From: JALEGB01 sp038530925
Lineage (GTDB): Bacteria; Pseudomonadota; Alphaproteobacteria; Rhodobacterales; Rhodobacteraceae
DNA length: 35,342 nucleotides
NCBI GenBank assembly: GCA_038530925.1
Contig: JBCBCG010000010.1
Span: 1 to 35,342 of the forward strand
Reading direction: 5' to 3'
In this document: in pieces, positions 15,912 through 23,901 of the stretch
Numbering within the stretch: position 1 is the first letter of the stretch
Layout of the letters: each line of letters starts with the position of its first letter
Program-made: the position numbers and the translations under genes
The notes under the pieces: generated by a model
Told to the model about the DNA's origin: nothing
Database searches by the model: none
Seen by the model: only the letters and a program-made list of their open reading frames with translations

Positions 15912-16721
15912 GTGACGGCGCCGCTTGAAGTGACGGTCCTCTTCTGGCGGGCGGCGACGGCGCCGGCGCGCCTGGCCGCGCTTGCGGCGCTGCTCTCGGC
16001 GGAGGAGCGCGCGCGCGCAGCGCGCTTTGCGACGACGGCGCTCTCGGACCGGTTCATCGCGCATCGCGGCCGCCTGCGCGAGCTGATCGCCGCGCATCTG
16101 AGCCAAGGCGGCGGCGGCGTCGATCCAAGCGCGCTTCGCTTCGCGCTCACGCCGACGGGCAAGCCCGTGCTAAATCCCGTCCTCAATGATGAGGAGGCGG
16201 ATGGGGGCGCGGCGGCGCGCGATCCGCTCCACTTCAATCTCAGCCATTGCGGCGCGCTCGCGGCGCTCGCGCTGGCCGCCGCGCCGGTGGGCGTCGATAT
16301 CGAACAGGTCCGCCCCATCGAGCCGGGCGCGATGGCGCTGGCGCTGGCGCCTGAGGAGGCCGCGCGGCTTCGAGAAGCGTCCGGCGCGGAGGCCAAAGCG
16401 ATGTTCTTTCGCGCCTGGACGCTGAAAGAAGCGTTTCTCAAGGGCGACGGCGCCGGGCTCACGCGCAATCCCGCCGCGCTCCGCGTCGCGCTCGAGCCGC
16501 CGCCGCAGCCCGCCCAGGATCAAGACCGCGATCCCAACGACCGCCGCTTGCTGAGCGCCGATTGGGACGCCGCGGCGCCGGCGCGGTGGAGGCTCACATG
16601 CCTGACGATCCCGGCGAGCGCGCGCGCAGCGCCCGGCGCGCCGCCGCTCATCGGCGCGCTCGCCGCCGCCTGCCGCGGCGGCGAGGGCTTCCACTACGAG
16701 GCGCGGATCACGTCCGGTTAA
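15912..16721 (+). CDS. 4'-phosphopantetheinyl transferase, Sfp type
   Basis: 269 residues from GTG 15912. The in-frame ATG at 15858 would overlap the regulator by 47 bp; GTG 15912 places the start 8 bp after its stop and just ahead of the conserved domain (VTVLFWRA). These enzymes transfer phosphopantetheine from CoA to carrier proteins. Signature motifs are present: FNLSH (CoA contact), GVDIEQVRPI (Mg2+ Asp and Glu) and FFRAWTLKEAFLKGDGAGL (W-x-x-KEA). No polyketide, nonribosomal peptide or fatty-acid synthase gene is in the window, so the target carrier protein is elsewhere. Sfp-type rather than AcpS-type by its two-lobed length. Confidence 0.9.
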   Translation: MTAPLEVTVLFWRAATAPARLAALAALLSAEERARAARFATTALSDRFIAHRGRLRELIAAHLSQGGGGVDPSALRFALTPTGKPVLNPVLNDEEADGGAAARDPLHFNLSHCGALAALALAAAPVGVDIEQVRPIEPGAMALALAPEEAARLREASGAEAKAMFFRAWTLKEAFLKGDGAGLTRNPAALRVALEPPPQPAQDQDRDPNDRRLLSADWDAAAPARWRLTCLTIPASARAAPGAPPLIGALAAACRGGEGFHYEARITSG

Positions 16722-16807
16722 GCGCTCCGCCCGCCAGGCCGCGGCGCCGGCCCGACCAGAAAGAGACTCGCCCCCAAGGCGAACTCAACCGCAGGCCGCT
16801 CGCCGCA

Positions 16808-16870
16808 CCGGCGCCATTTACTCTAAATCTCATAATACTTAACTGATCTTAACCAAATAAAGCCGGCGCC
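16808..16870. repeat. AT-rich block flanked by 8-bp CCGGCGCC direct repeats upstream of the export gene
   Basis: CCGGCGCC occurs at 16808-16815 and 16863-16870, enclosing 47 bases that are strikingly AT-rich for this window (with CATAAT, two TTAA tracts). It lies in the 229-bp gap between the phosphopantetheinyl transferase and the export gene, the most likely place for that gene's promoter. No convincing -35 box is seen at correct distance from CATAAT. Confidence 0.4.
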
Positions 16871-16950
16871 AACCTTGAAAACTTCAAAAAATACGCCGAC
16901 GCTCCTGCGGCCGCTGCAGCATGTGCGGCGGGGATAGAAGTCCAGCGCTT

Positions 16951-18294
16951 ATGACGATTTCGATCTTTAACGCTTCGCCCGCGCGCTATAGCGCCAGGGC
17001 CGCGGCGTGCGCGGTGCTTTGCGCCGCGCTCATGGCCGCGGCCGCCGCCGCGACGCCCGCGCGCGAGCGCGGCGCGATTAGAACCGAAGCCGACATCGCC
17101 GCGCCGCCGCCGCTGGAAGCCGCCCGGCGGCTCAAGATCAGCGTGCAATATTTCGAGCAGCTGACCGGCGTCTTCCATATCGATCCTGCATTACGCGTCA
17201 CCTTTCCCGCCCTCGGCCGTTTGAGCGTCGCCGGTCACGATGTGGAGAGTTTCGAGCGCGCGCTGGAAGCGCGGGTCGCCGCCTTCACCGAGCGGCCGAC
17301 GCGCGTCACTGTGGAGGTCGCAGAGTACGAGCCTGTGCTCGTCACCGGCGCCGTGGCGACGCCCGGCTCTTATGCTTGGAGCCCAGGCCTCACGCCTCTG
17401 GCCGCGGCGACGCTGGCCGGCGGCGCGCAGCGGGCGGCGATCGACCCGTTTCGAGGCGATCTCAGCCGCGACCGCATGATGCTCAGCGTCGCGCTCTCAC
17501 GGTTGAAGACGGCGCTCGCCCGCCGGGCGCGGCTCGAAGCCCAGCGCGCGGGCGCGGACCGGCTCACGCCGCCGGAGGCGCTGAGCCGGCTCGTCGGCGC
17601 GCGCGAGGCCGCGCGGCTCATCCAAGCCGAGCAGCGCTTTTTGGACAATGAGGCCCAAGCGCTGGCGCTGCGCCGCGCGGCGGATGCGTCCGCCTCGCGC
17701 GCCAGCGCCGCGGAGACCGCCAATCTCGACGTGCTCGTCCAATCCTTAAGCGCGCAAGCCGAGCGGCGCGCCGCCTTCTCCGGCGAACTCGAACGCTTGA
17801 AGAAGCGCGGCGTCGTCTCGGAGGCGCGGTTGATGGAGGCGAGCGCGCAAGCGGCGCAAGTCGAAGAGCGCTTGGCCGGCGCGCGCGTGGCGAAAATCCA
17901 GCTTGAAGCGCGCGCCGTCGATCTTGAGCGCGAGCGGGTTCAGCTCGAGAGCGATCGGCTGGTGCGGATCGATCTCGAACTCGCCTCGCTGCGCGGCGAA
18001 ATCGAGCAAGCGGCGGCCCAGTACGAGACGGCGGCCGCGGCGCTCGACGAGATCGGCGCGCCGCGGCGGGGCGACGGCTCCGGCGCGCTCGCCTACGCGG
18101 TCGCGCGGCGGGCGGGCCAGGCGCGCGGCCTCTCAACCGCGCCGATGGTCTTGACCCAAACCGAGGCCTTCTCAGCGCTTTCGCCTGGCGATGTTCTGGT
18201 GGTGTGCCCGCGTTTCGATGAGACATGGCCGATCACGCCGGAGGGCGGCTGCCGCCGTCCGCCGCTCGGCCAAACGCTGCTGGGTCTGCGCTGA
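16951..18294 (+). CDS. Polysaccharide export protein, ExoF/Wza-like with long coiled coil
   Basis: 447 residues from ATG 16951; an ATG 30 bases upstream is also possible and neither has a clear ribosome site. An Ala-rich hydrophobic N-terminus (about residues 15-35) acts as signal peptide. The polysaccharide export (Poly_export) domain follows: FHIDPALRVTFPALGRLSV and then ALEARVAAFTERP. After it comes an SLBB-like segment, VLVTGAVATPGSYAWSPGLT. From about residue 165 to 370 there is a long alanine/glutamate/arginine helix typical of a coiled coil, and the C-terminus ends with a second domain with LSPGDVLVVCPRF. This order resembles rhizobial ExoF, a periplasmic/outer-membrane component of exopolysaccharide secretion. 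No polymerase, flippase or glycosyltransferase gene is nearby, so it is an orphan or its cluster lies elsewhere. Confidence 0.8.
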   Translation: MTISIFNASPARYSARAAACAVLCAALMAAAAAATPARERGAIRTEADIAAPPPLEAARRLKISVQYFEQLTGVFHIDPALRVTFPALGRLSVAGHDVESFERALEARVAAFTERPTRVTVEVAEYEPVLVTGAVATPGSYAWSPGLTPLAAATLAGGAQRAAIDPFRGDLSRDRMMLSVALSRLKTALARRARLEAQRAGADRLTPPEALSRLVGAREAARLIQAEQRFLDNEAQALALRRAADASASRASAAETANLDVLVQSLSAQAERRAAFSGELERLKKRGVVSEARLMEASAQAAQVEERLAGARVAKIQLEARAVDLERERVQLESDRLVRIDLELASLRGEIEQAAAQYETAAAALDEIGAPRRGDGSGALAYAVARRAGQARGLSTAPMVLTQTEAFSALSPGDVLVVCPRFDETWPITPEGGCRRPPLGQTLLGLR

Positions 18295-18308
18295 GCCGCA
18301 ACGGCGCG

Positions 18309-19439
18309 TCAGCCTCCGCCGCTGATGTCGGCGAGCGCCGCGCAGAGAGCGGGCCGCGCCGAGGTCAGTCCTTTATAGGCGAGTTGACCAGCGTCGAGCG
18401 CGGCGAGCTTCGCGCTGAGCGCCGCGGCGAGCCGCGCACCGTCGGATCGCTGCGCCATCGCTTCAAAAGAAAGCGCGGCGATCCGCACGGTGAAGAGGAT
18501 CGCGCCGCTCTCCGGCAACTTGCTCAAGGTCTGCCGCTCCACGCGAAAATGCGGCGCCGGCCGCAGCGCGCCGCCTTCGACCGCATCGATCAACGCTTGC
18601 GTGACGCGCGCCGGCGCCGGCGCCATCTCAGTCTCGGTCTCGGTCTTGATCTCGGTCTGCAAGGCGGCCGCGCCTTCAGGGGCGGCGGCGATCCCGTCAA
18701 AGCCGCGCCGGCCAAGCGGGGCCGGCGGCTGCGCCAACGCGGCGTTCGGCGCGATCGACCAGCCGAAACGCTCCACAGGCCGCTCCGGCGCGAGCGCGGC
18801 GAAGATCCGGTCGATCACTTCGGCGTTGCGCGCGCCGGGCCCAAAGCCCGGCACAGGCTCGTGGATCAAAGCCATCGGCTTTCCCAGCTTCTCCGGCAAC
18901 GACCAATTGCTCGGAAAGCTGAGTGAGCCCGCGACAAGGCGAAAGGGCCGGTCCTCGCCGTCGCGCGCCATCAGCAAGAGATCCTCCTGCGTCGCCATAG
19001 CGGCGCTCAGAAGCGGCGATCCCGCATCCTGCGATCGGCGCCTCAGCTCCGCTCGCAACGCCGCGAAAGCCGGATCTTCCGAAGGGAGTTCCGCTGCTTC
19101 GAGCGCTGCGGCGATCAGATGCGCCGCCTCGCGCGCCGCCGCCTCCCAACCGGGCTCCGCGGCGAACACCAGGCCCGGCGCCGCCGCGAGATAACGCGCC
19201 TTCACCGCAAGCTGCGCTGAACGCGCCGCATCAACGCGCAAGAGATCGCCGGCATGCGCCAGCCCCGCCCAGCTCCGCGCCGACGCGGCGTCCGGGCCCG
19301 CCGGCAATGGCGTCAGACCGATCGAGAAAGACTCCCGTCGCGGCTCCAACATGCGGATGAACGGATCGCTCTCACGCCGCGGCCCCGATGCGCCGCTCCG
19401 CTCGCCCTCATTGCGCTCCGCCCCGTCATCGTCCCGCAT
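18309..19439 (-). CDS. DUF3445 protein, haem-dependent oxidative N-demethylase-like
   Basis: 376 residues from ATG 19439, which has AAGGGG upstream; an in-frame ATG at 19493 would add 18 residues but lacks a ribosome site. The family pattern is clear: FIRMLEPRRESFSIGLTPL near the N-terminus, LLLMARDGEDRPFRLVAGSLSFP then WSLPEKLGKPMALIHEPVPGF in the middle, and FRVERQTLSKLPESGAILFT near the C-terminus. DUF3445 members include the alpha subunit of a haem-dependent oxidative N-demethylase acting on dimethylamine-type compounds in Pseudomonas. Whether this member has that activity is unknown, since no beta, gamma or delta subunit genes are adjacent. An inserted linker of alternating T and E (about residues 265-275) is unusual. 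It is convergent with the export gene and divergent from the universal stress gene. Confidence 0.8.
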   Translation of the reverse strand: MRDDDGAERNEGERSGASGPRRESDPFIRMLEPRRESFSIGLTPLPAGPDAASARSWAGLAHAGDLLRVDAARSAQLAVKARYLAAAPGLVFAAEPGWEAAAREAAHLIAAALEAAELPSEDPAFAALRAELRRRSQDAGSPLLSAAMATQEDLLLMARDGEDRPFRLVAGSLSFPSNWSLPEKLGKPMALIHEPVPGFGPGARNAEVIDRIFAALAPERPVERFGWSIAPNAALAQPPAPLGRRGFDGIAAAPEGAAALQTEIKTETETEMAPAPARVTQALIDAVEGGALRPAPHFRVERQTLSKLPESGAILFTVRIAALSFEAMAQRSDGARLAAALSAKLAALDAGQLAYKGLTSARPALCAALADISGGG

Positions 19440-19639
19440 CTGCGCCGCCCCTTTTTCCGTCTCCCGCGCCTTCGCAACAGGCGGCAAGCGCATGATCTCG
19501 CTTGCACGTCGCGTCCGGAGCGTTATTTAGCGGGACTGCGGCGGGTTGTCGCGCATCTGGAACCAGTCTCACGGTCCTGCGCGCGCCCCTCTCATTCATC
19601 GCCGCGCGCGCCGCCGCGGTCAAAACAGATTGGTCGATC

Positions 19640-19655
19640 CGTGAAGCGCTTCACG
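19640..19655. repeat. 16-bp perfect palindrome over the stress-protein start codon
   Basis: CGTGAAGCGCTTCACG is its own reverse complement and covers the GTG start and first four codons of the universal stress gene. It could be a protein-binding site or an RNA hairpin hiding the start, or coincidence arising from Val-Lys-Arg-Phe-Thr codons. Confidence 0.5.
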
Positions 19656-20618
19656 AATATTTTGGTGGTGATCGACGCTGAGGCGGAGAACGACGCCGCC
19701 GTCGATAAGGCGATCTGGCTCGCAAAAGCGAATGACGCGCGGCTGACGCTGCTCGACGCCGTCGCGCAGGAACGCGGAACGCTCGCCGAGTTGTTCGACA
19801 GCGTCTCGGCGGAGGACGGCGCGCCGGTCGACGCCGCCGCGCTGGAAGACGAGATCGCCAAGGCGCGGCTCGAGACGGTCGGCGGGCTTGCGGAGCGCTG
19901 CCGCGCGGCGGGGCTTAAGACCGAAACCGCGATGCGCGTCGGGCCGGTCTTCGTCTCCGCGATCCGCCAAGCGCTCAGCGGCGGCCATGATTTGGTGATG
20001 AAAACCGCCTCGGGCGGCGGCGATCAGTTCTTCCTGAGCGACGATCTTCACCTGATGCGCAAATGCCCGAGCCCTGTCTGGATCGTGCAAGGCCCAAACG
20101 ACAGCGGGTCCAAGGCCGTTCCCGTCGTGCTGGCGGTGGTCGACCCTGACCCCGAGGACGATGCGCGCGACGAACTCGCCCACACCGTGCTGACGCTCGC
20201 GAGCTCCATGGCCGAGCGAACCGGCGCGGCGCTCCACGTCGTGAACGCCTGGCGCTTGCAAGAGGAAGCGACGCTCCGCAAATCGCGTTTCCACATGAAA
20301 CCGCAAGAGGTCGACGCGATCGTGGACAAAGAGCGGCGGCGCAGCGACGCTAAGCTCTCGGCTTTGCTTGGCGATTTCCCGGATCCCGAGCGCCGCCGCG
20401 TCGTCGCTCATCGCAAAGGCCTGCCCGGAGAGGTGGCGCCCGCTTACGCCGAAGAGATCGGCGCAGACACGATCATCATGGGCACTGTGGCGCGCACCGG
20501 CGTCAGCGGTTTCATCATCGGCAACAACGCCGAGACCATTCTGAACCGCGTGCGCTGCTCGGTGATGACCGTGAAGCCGCCCGGCTTCGTCTCGCCTGTC
20601 AATCTCGACGAGACCTAA
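19641..20618 (+). CDS. Tandem universal stress protein (UspA-type, two domains)
   Basis: 325 residues from GTG 19641. The frame is open further upstream (to 19254), but that part overlaps the divergent gene and is not protein-like, whereas VKRFTNILVVID is the standard family start. Two Usp domains follow: residues 1-150 ending CPSPVWIVQG, and about 155-325 with VPVVLAVVDPD, HVVNAWR and IIMGTVARTGVSGFIIGNNAETIL. The second domain carries the ATP-binding G-x2-G-x9-G(S/N) type motif; the first ends in a shortened form. Tandem Usp proteins bind ATP or other ligands and help survival under stress. It precedes mnhA by 69 bp on the same strand with no terminator visible, so it may be co-transcribed with the antiporter operon. 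Confidence 0.88.
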   Translation: MKRFTNILVVIDAEAENDAAVDKAIWLAKANDARLTLLDAVAQERGTLAELFDSVSAEDGAPVDAAALEDEIAKARLETVGGLAERCRAAGLKTETAMRVGPVFVSAIRQALSGGHDLVMKTASGGGDQFFLSDDLHLMRKCPSPVWIVQGPNDSGSKAVPVVLAVVDPDPEDDARDELAHTVLTLASSMAERTGAALHVVNAWRLQEEATLRKSRFHMKPQEVDAIVDKERRRSDAKLSALLGDFPDPERRRVVAHRKGLPGEVAPAYAEEIGADTIIMGTVARTGVSGFIIGNNAETILNRVRCSVMTVKPPGFVSPVNLDET

Positions 20619-20687
20619 GGAGCGCTGTAACGCGGCCCGCGCGGCGTCGTTCGAGCGCCGCATCCCCCATCCGACGGTGACGCCTTT

Positions 20688-23078
20688 ATGAACGAACGCC
20701 CGCCCGCCGCGCCGAAACCGCTCAGCCCCTTCATCGCGCAGATCCCAACGCTCGCCTCGGGACTGATGTTCCTCTACTTCCTGCGCTTCATCGAACCAGT
20801 CAGCGCAGGCGAGACCATCCGCATCGCTTGGGAATGGGCGCCCAGTCTCGGGGTGAGCCTTTCTTTCATCATCGACGGCCTCAGTCTAATCTTCGCATTG
20901 CTGATCACTGGCATCGGCGCGATCATCTTTCTCTATTCGAACAGTTATCTCGGCAAGAAACCGCAATTCGATCGGTTTATTCTGTTCCTGTTCGCGTTCG
21001 AGCTCTCCATGCTCGGCCTGGTGCTCGCCGACAACCTCATCGCGCTGTTTGTCTTCTGGGAGCTGACCACCGTCACCTCCTATCTGCTGATCGGCTTCAA
21101 TCATGCCGAGCCGCGCTCGCGGCGGAACGCGCTGCAGGCGCTGCTGGTCACCGGCATGGGCGGCCTTGCGCTCCTCGCCGGGCTGATCCTGATGGGAAGC
21201 GTCGCCGGCACCTTCGAGATCTCTGAGATCAACGCGCAAGGCGACGTGCTGCGCGAGCACGCACTCTACACGGCGATCACCATCCTGGTCCTCGCCGGCG
21301 CCTTCACCAAATCGGCGCAAATACCGTTTCATTTCTGGCTGCCCAACGCGATGGCCGCGCCGACGCCGGTCAGCGCCTATCTCCATTCAGCCACCATGGT
21401 GAAAGCCGGCGTTTATCTGATGGCGCGGCTCCATCCCTCGCTTTCGGGCACCGATCTTTGGCTTTGGTCGCTGACCATCGCCGGCGCGATCACCGCGGTC
21501 TGGGCCTCGATCCTGGCGCTGCGCCAACGGGATCTCAAACAAGCGCTGGCCTACACCACGCTGATGGCGCTCGGCGCGCTCACGCTTTTCCTCGCGGCTG
21601 ACGCCACCATCGCGATCACCGCGGCGGCGACCTTCCTCGTGGTGCATTCGCTCTATAAGGCGGCGTTGTTCCTGGTCGTCGGCTGCGTCGATCAGCAAAC
21701 CGGCACGCGGGAGGTGACGCGGCTGCGCGGGCTCGGCCGCGCCATGCCCATCACCGCGGCGGCGGCGGCGATCTCAGGCCTCTCCATGGCCGGTTTCCCC
21801 CCCTTGATCGGCTTCATCGGCAAGGAGCTGAAATATAAAGGCGCGCTCGCGGTCGCGTCCGAGCCGGTCTTCGTCGCCGCCGCGGCGCTGCTCGCGAACG
21901 CGTTGATGGTGGCGGTGGCGGCGATCCTCGTTTGGCGCGTCTTCTACAGCAAAGCGCCGCCCGCCGATCCGACGCCCATCGCCAAAACGCCAGGCGAGCC
22001 CGCTATCTCCATGTGGATCGGACCGGTGCTGCTGGCGGCGCTGGGCCTCGCTTTCGGCGTCGCGCCAGGGCTGATCGGCGAGATCCTGATCGAGCCGGCG
22101 GTGATCGCCATCAGCGGCGGCGCGGCGGATGTCGAGCTGAAGATCTGGCACGGCGTGAACCTGCCCTTGATCCTCAGCATCGTCACCTTCGCGCTTGGCG
22201 GCCTGATCTACGCCTACCACGTCCCGATCCGCCGCTGGCTCATCGCGATGGAGCGGAGCCTGTTCGACATGGACCGGTTCTGGGACCGGTTCATGGATGG
22301 GCTGAAAGCGCTCGCCGCCTGGCAGACGCGGATCCTGCAATCGGGCGTGCTGCGCCTCTATTTGATGACTGTGTTCGCGACCATCGCGTTCGGCTTGATC
22401 GGAACCTGGGTCGCCGTCGGCGCCGCGGCTCCCACGCTGGCGGCGCTCGGGTCGGAGCTCGCATCCGTGCCGGTGAAGCACTACGCCATCGCCGCGCTGC
22501 TCGTCGCCGGCGCGGTCACTACGCTGGTGGCGCGATCGCGCATCGCCGCGATCGCCGGCCTCGGCGTCGTCGGCATCGCCGTCGCGCTCTTCTTCATCGT
22601 CTTCGGCGCGCCGGATGTCGCCATCACGCAGCTTCTCGTTGAAACGCTCGTCGTGGTTCTGGTGGCGGTCGCCCTTCTCCGCCTGCCCTTGCTCGAGAAC
22701 GATCCTGGCCCGCTGAAGCGTCCCGCCGCCGCGCTCGTCGCCATCGCCATGGGCGTGATGGCGAGCCTGCTGGTGATCGCCGCGACGCGCGGGCCGCTCG
22801 ATCTGACGCTCACCGCCTTCTTTCAGGAGGCGAGCTGGCCGCAGGCCTTCGGACGCAACATCGTCAATGTGATCCTGGTCGACTTCCGCGCGATCGACAC
22901 CTTCGGCGAGATCGCCGTCGTCGTCGTCGCCGCGCTCGGCGCCTTCGCGCTCCTCAAAGGCGTCGGCGCCCGCCGCCCCGCCGGCGGGGACGCGGACGCC
23001 GCGCATGCTCCCGCGCATGACGGCGCGCTCGAGCGAGCCGCGCTCAAACAGACCGAAGCGGCGGAGGCGGACCGATGA
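20688..23078 (+). CDS. mnhA: Cation/proton antiporter subunit MnhA/MrpA
   Basis: 796 residues, a normal Mrp subunit A length; some alphaproteobacteria fuse A and B, but here they are separate. MnhA is the largest subunit of the Mrp antiporter, which exchanges cytoplasmic Na+ (or K+) for protons, and is related to NuoL of complex I. Visible are a membrane Glu in FWELTTVTSYLLIGF, the Lys and Pro-rich helix FTKSAQIPFHFWLPNAMAAPTPVSAYLHSATMVKAG split over two helices, HSLYKAALFLVVG, and GFPPLIGFIGKE. The C-terminal third contains the MbhD/MbhE-like segments: FGAPDVAITQLLVETLVVVL and AIDTFGEIAVVVVAALGAFAL. ATG 20688 has only a weak upstream GGTGA. Its stop overlaps the mnhB start by ATGA. Confidence 0.95.
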   Translation: MNERPPAAPKPLSPFIAQIPTLASGLMFLYFLRFIEPVSAGETIRIAWEWAPSLGVSLSFIIDGLSLIFALLITGIGAIIFLYSNSYLGKKPQFDRFILFLFAFELSMLGLVLADNLIALFVFWELTTVTSYLLIGFNHAEPRSRRNALQALLVTGMGGLALLAGLILMGSVAGTFEISEINAQGDVLREHALYTAITILVLAGAFTKSAQIPFHFWLPNAMAAPTPVSAYLHSATMVKAGVYLMARLHPSLSGTDLWLWSLTIAGAITAVWASILALRQRDLKQALAYTTLMALGALTLFLAADATIAITAAATFLVVHSLYKAALFLVVGCVDQQTGTREVTRLRGLGRAMPITAAAAAISGLSMAGFPPLIGFIGKELKYKGALAVASEPVFVAAAALLANALMVAVAAILVWRVFYSKAPPADPTPIAKTPGEPAISMWIGPVLLAALGLAFGVAPGLIGEILIEPAVIAISGGAADVELKIWHGVNLPLILSIVTFALGGLIYAYHVPIRRWLIAMERSLFDMDRFWDRFMDGLKALAAWQTRILQSGVLRLYLMTVFATIAFGLIGTWVAVGAAAPTLAALGSELASVPVKHYAIAALLVAGAVTTLVARSRIAAIAGLGVVGIAVALFFIVFGAPDVAITQLLVETLVVVLVAVALLRLPLLENDPGPLKRPAAALVAIAMGVMASLLVIAATRGPLDLTLTAFFQEASWPQAFGRNIVNVILVDFRAIDTFGEIAVVVVAALGAFALLKGVGARRPAGGDADAAHAPAHDGALERAALKQTEAAEADR

Positions 23079-23494
23079 ACTCGATGATCCTCGTCACGGG
23101 CACGCGGTACCTGATCTGGATGCTGCTGCTCTTTTCGTTCTTCATGCTGCTGCGCGGCCATAACGAGCCGGGCGGCGGCTTCATCGGCGGGCTGCTCGGC
23201 GCGACGGGCTTTGTGCTCTTTTCTCTCGCCTGCGGGCCCGAGGCGGCGCGTAAGCAGCTCTATTTCAATCCCGAAGCGATCGCGATGGTCGGCCTCGGCG
23301 TCGCGCTCGGCGCCGGCCTCGCCGCAGCGCTGTTCGCAGACGCGTTCTTCACCGGGCAATGGCTCTTCCTCGGCGGGTCTGAAACCGAGAAAGGCTTTCC
23401 GCTCTCAACCGTGCTCGTCTTCGACATCGGCGTTTATTTGGTGGTGATGGGATCGGTGATGTCTCTCGTCTTCGCCTTGGAAGAGGAAGGCTGA
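23075..23494 (+). CDS. mnhB: Cation/proton antiporter subunit MnhB/MrpB
   Basis: 139 residues, four predicted membrane helices. Family signatures are RYLIWMLLLFSFFMLLRGH and then NEPGGGFIGGLLGATGFVL. The C-terminal part has PLSTVLVFDIGVYLVVMGS, characteristic of MnhB. The start overlaps the mnhA stop as ATGA (23075-23078), suggesting translational coupling. The next gene begins 5 bp after its stop. A small membrane subunit required for assembly of the full complex. Confidence 0.93.
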   Translation: MNSMILVTGTRYLIWMLLLFSFFMLLRGHNEPGGGFIGGLLGATGFVLFSLACGPEAARKQLYFNPEAIAMVGLGVALGAGLAAALFADAFFTGQWLFLGGSETEKGFPLSTVLVFDIGVYLVVMGSVMSLVFALEEEG

Positions 23495-23499
23495 CCATC

Positions 23500-23901
23500 A
23501 TGGAAGTCTTGATGGCGATCCTGATCGGCGTGCTCACCGCCGCCTCCGTCTATCTGATGCTCTCAGAGAACCTGGTGCGGTTTCTCTTCGGACTGATCCT
23601 GCTCTCGAACGCGGCGAACCTCACCATCTTCACCGCCGGTCGCATCGACTCCTCCGCGCCGCCTCTGATCCCGGTTGGGGCCGACGCGCCGCTGACCGAG
23701 GTCGCCAACGCCTTGCCGCAAGCGCTGGTGCTCACGGCGATCGTGATCGGCTTCGGCCTCTTCGCCTTCGCGCTGGTGCTGACCTTCCGCGCCTATACCG
23801 AGCTTGGCACGCTCAACACCGACAAGATGCGCGTCGCCGAGCCGATCGAGGGCGAGCCCGCCGCCGCTGAAACGCGATCCGCAGGCGAGGCGCGCTCATG
23901 A
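23500..23901 (+). CDS. mnhC: Cation/proton antiporter subunit MnhC/MrpC (NuoK-like)
   Basis: 133 residues with three membrane helices, homologous to NuoK of complex I. Visible motifs are SVYLMLSENLVRFLFGLILLS (split over helix one and two), then NAANLTIFTAG, and in the third helix ALPQALVLTAIVIGFGLFAF, the hallmark of MnhC. The hydrophilic C-terminus is charged. ATG 23500 is preceded by GAAGAGGAAGG. Its stop overlaps mnhD by ATGA at 23898-23901. Confidence 0.94.
   Translation: MEVLMAILIGVLTAASVYLMLSENLVRFLFGLILLSNAANLTIFTAGRIDSSAPPLIPVGADAPLTEVANALPQALVLTAIVIGFGLFAFALVLTFRAYTELGTLNTDKMRVAEPIEGEPAAAETRSAGEARS

Noticed and set aside
14954..16468. 504-codon minus-strand frame covering the ArsR-type and phosphopantetheinyl transferase genes
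   Set aside because: It runs antisense to two genes with clear family motifs and has low-complexity Ala/Arg/Ser composition.
19254..19640. 129-residue N-terminal extension of the universal stress protein
   Set aside because: It is antisense to the DUF3445 gene start, Arg/Pro-rich, and the family N-terminus begins exactly at GTG 19641.
21774..23018. 414-codon minus-strand frame opposite mnhA
   Set aside because: It is Asp/Arg/Gly-rich and is the complement of membrane-helix codons; no motifs. The plus-strand Mnh subunits are certain.
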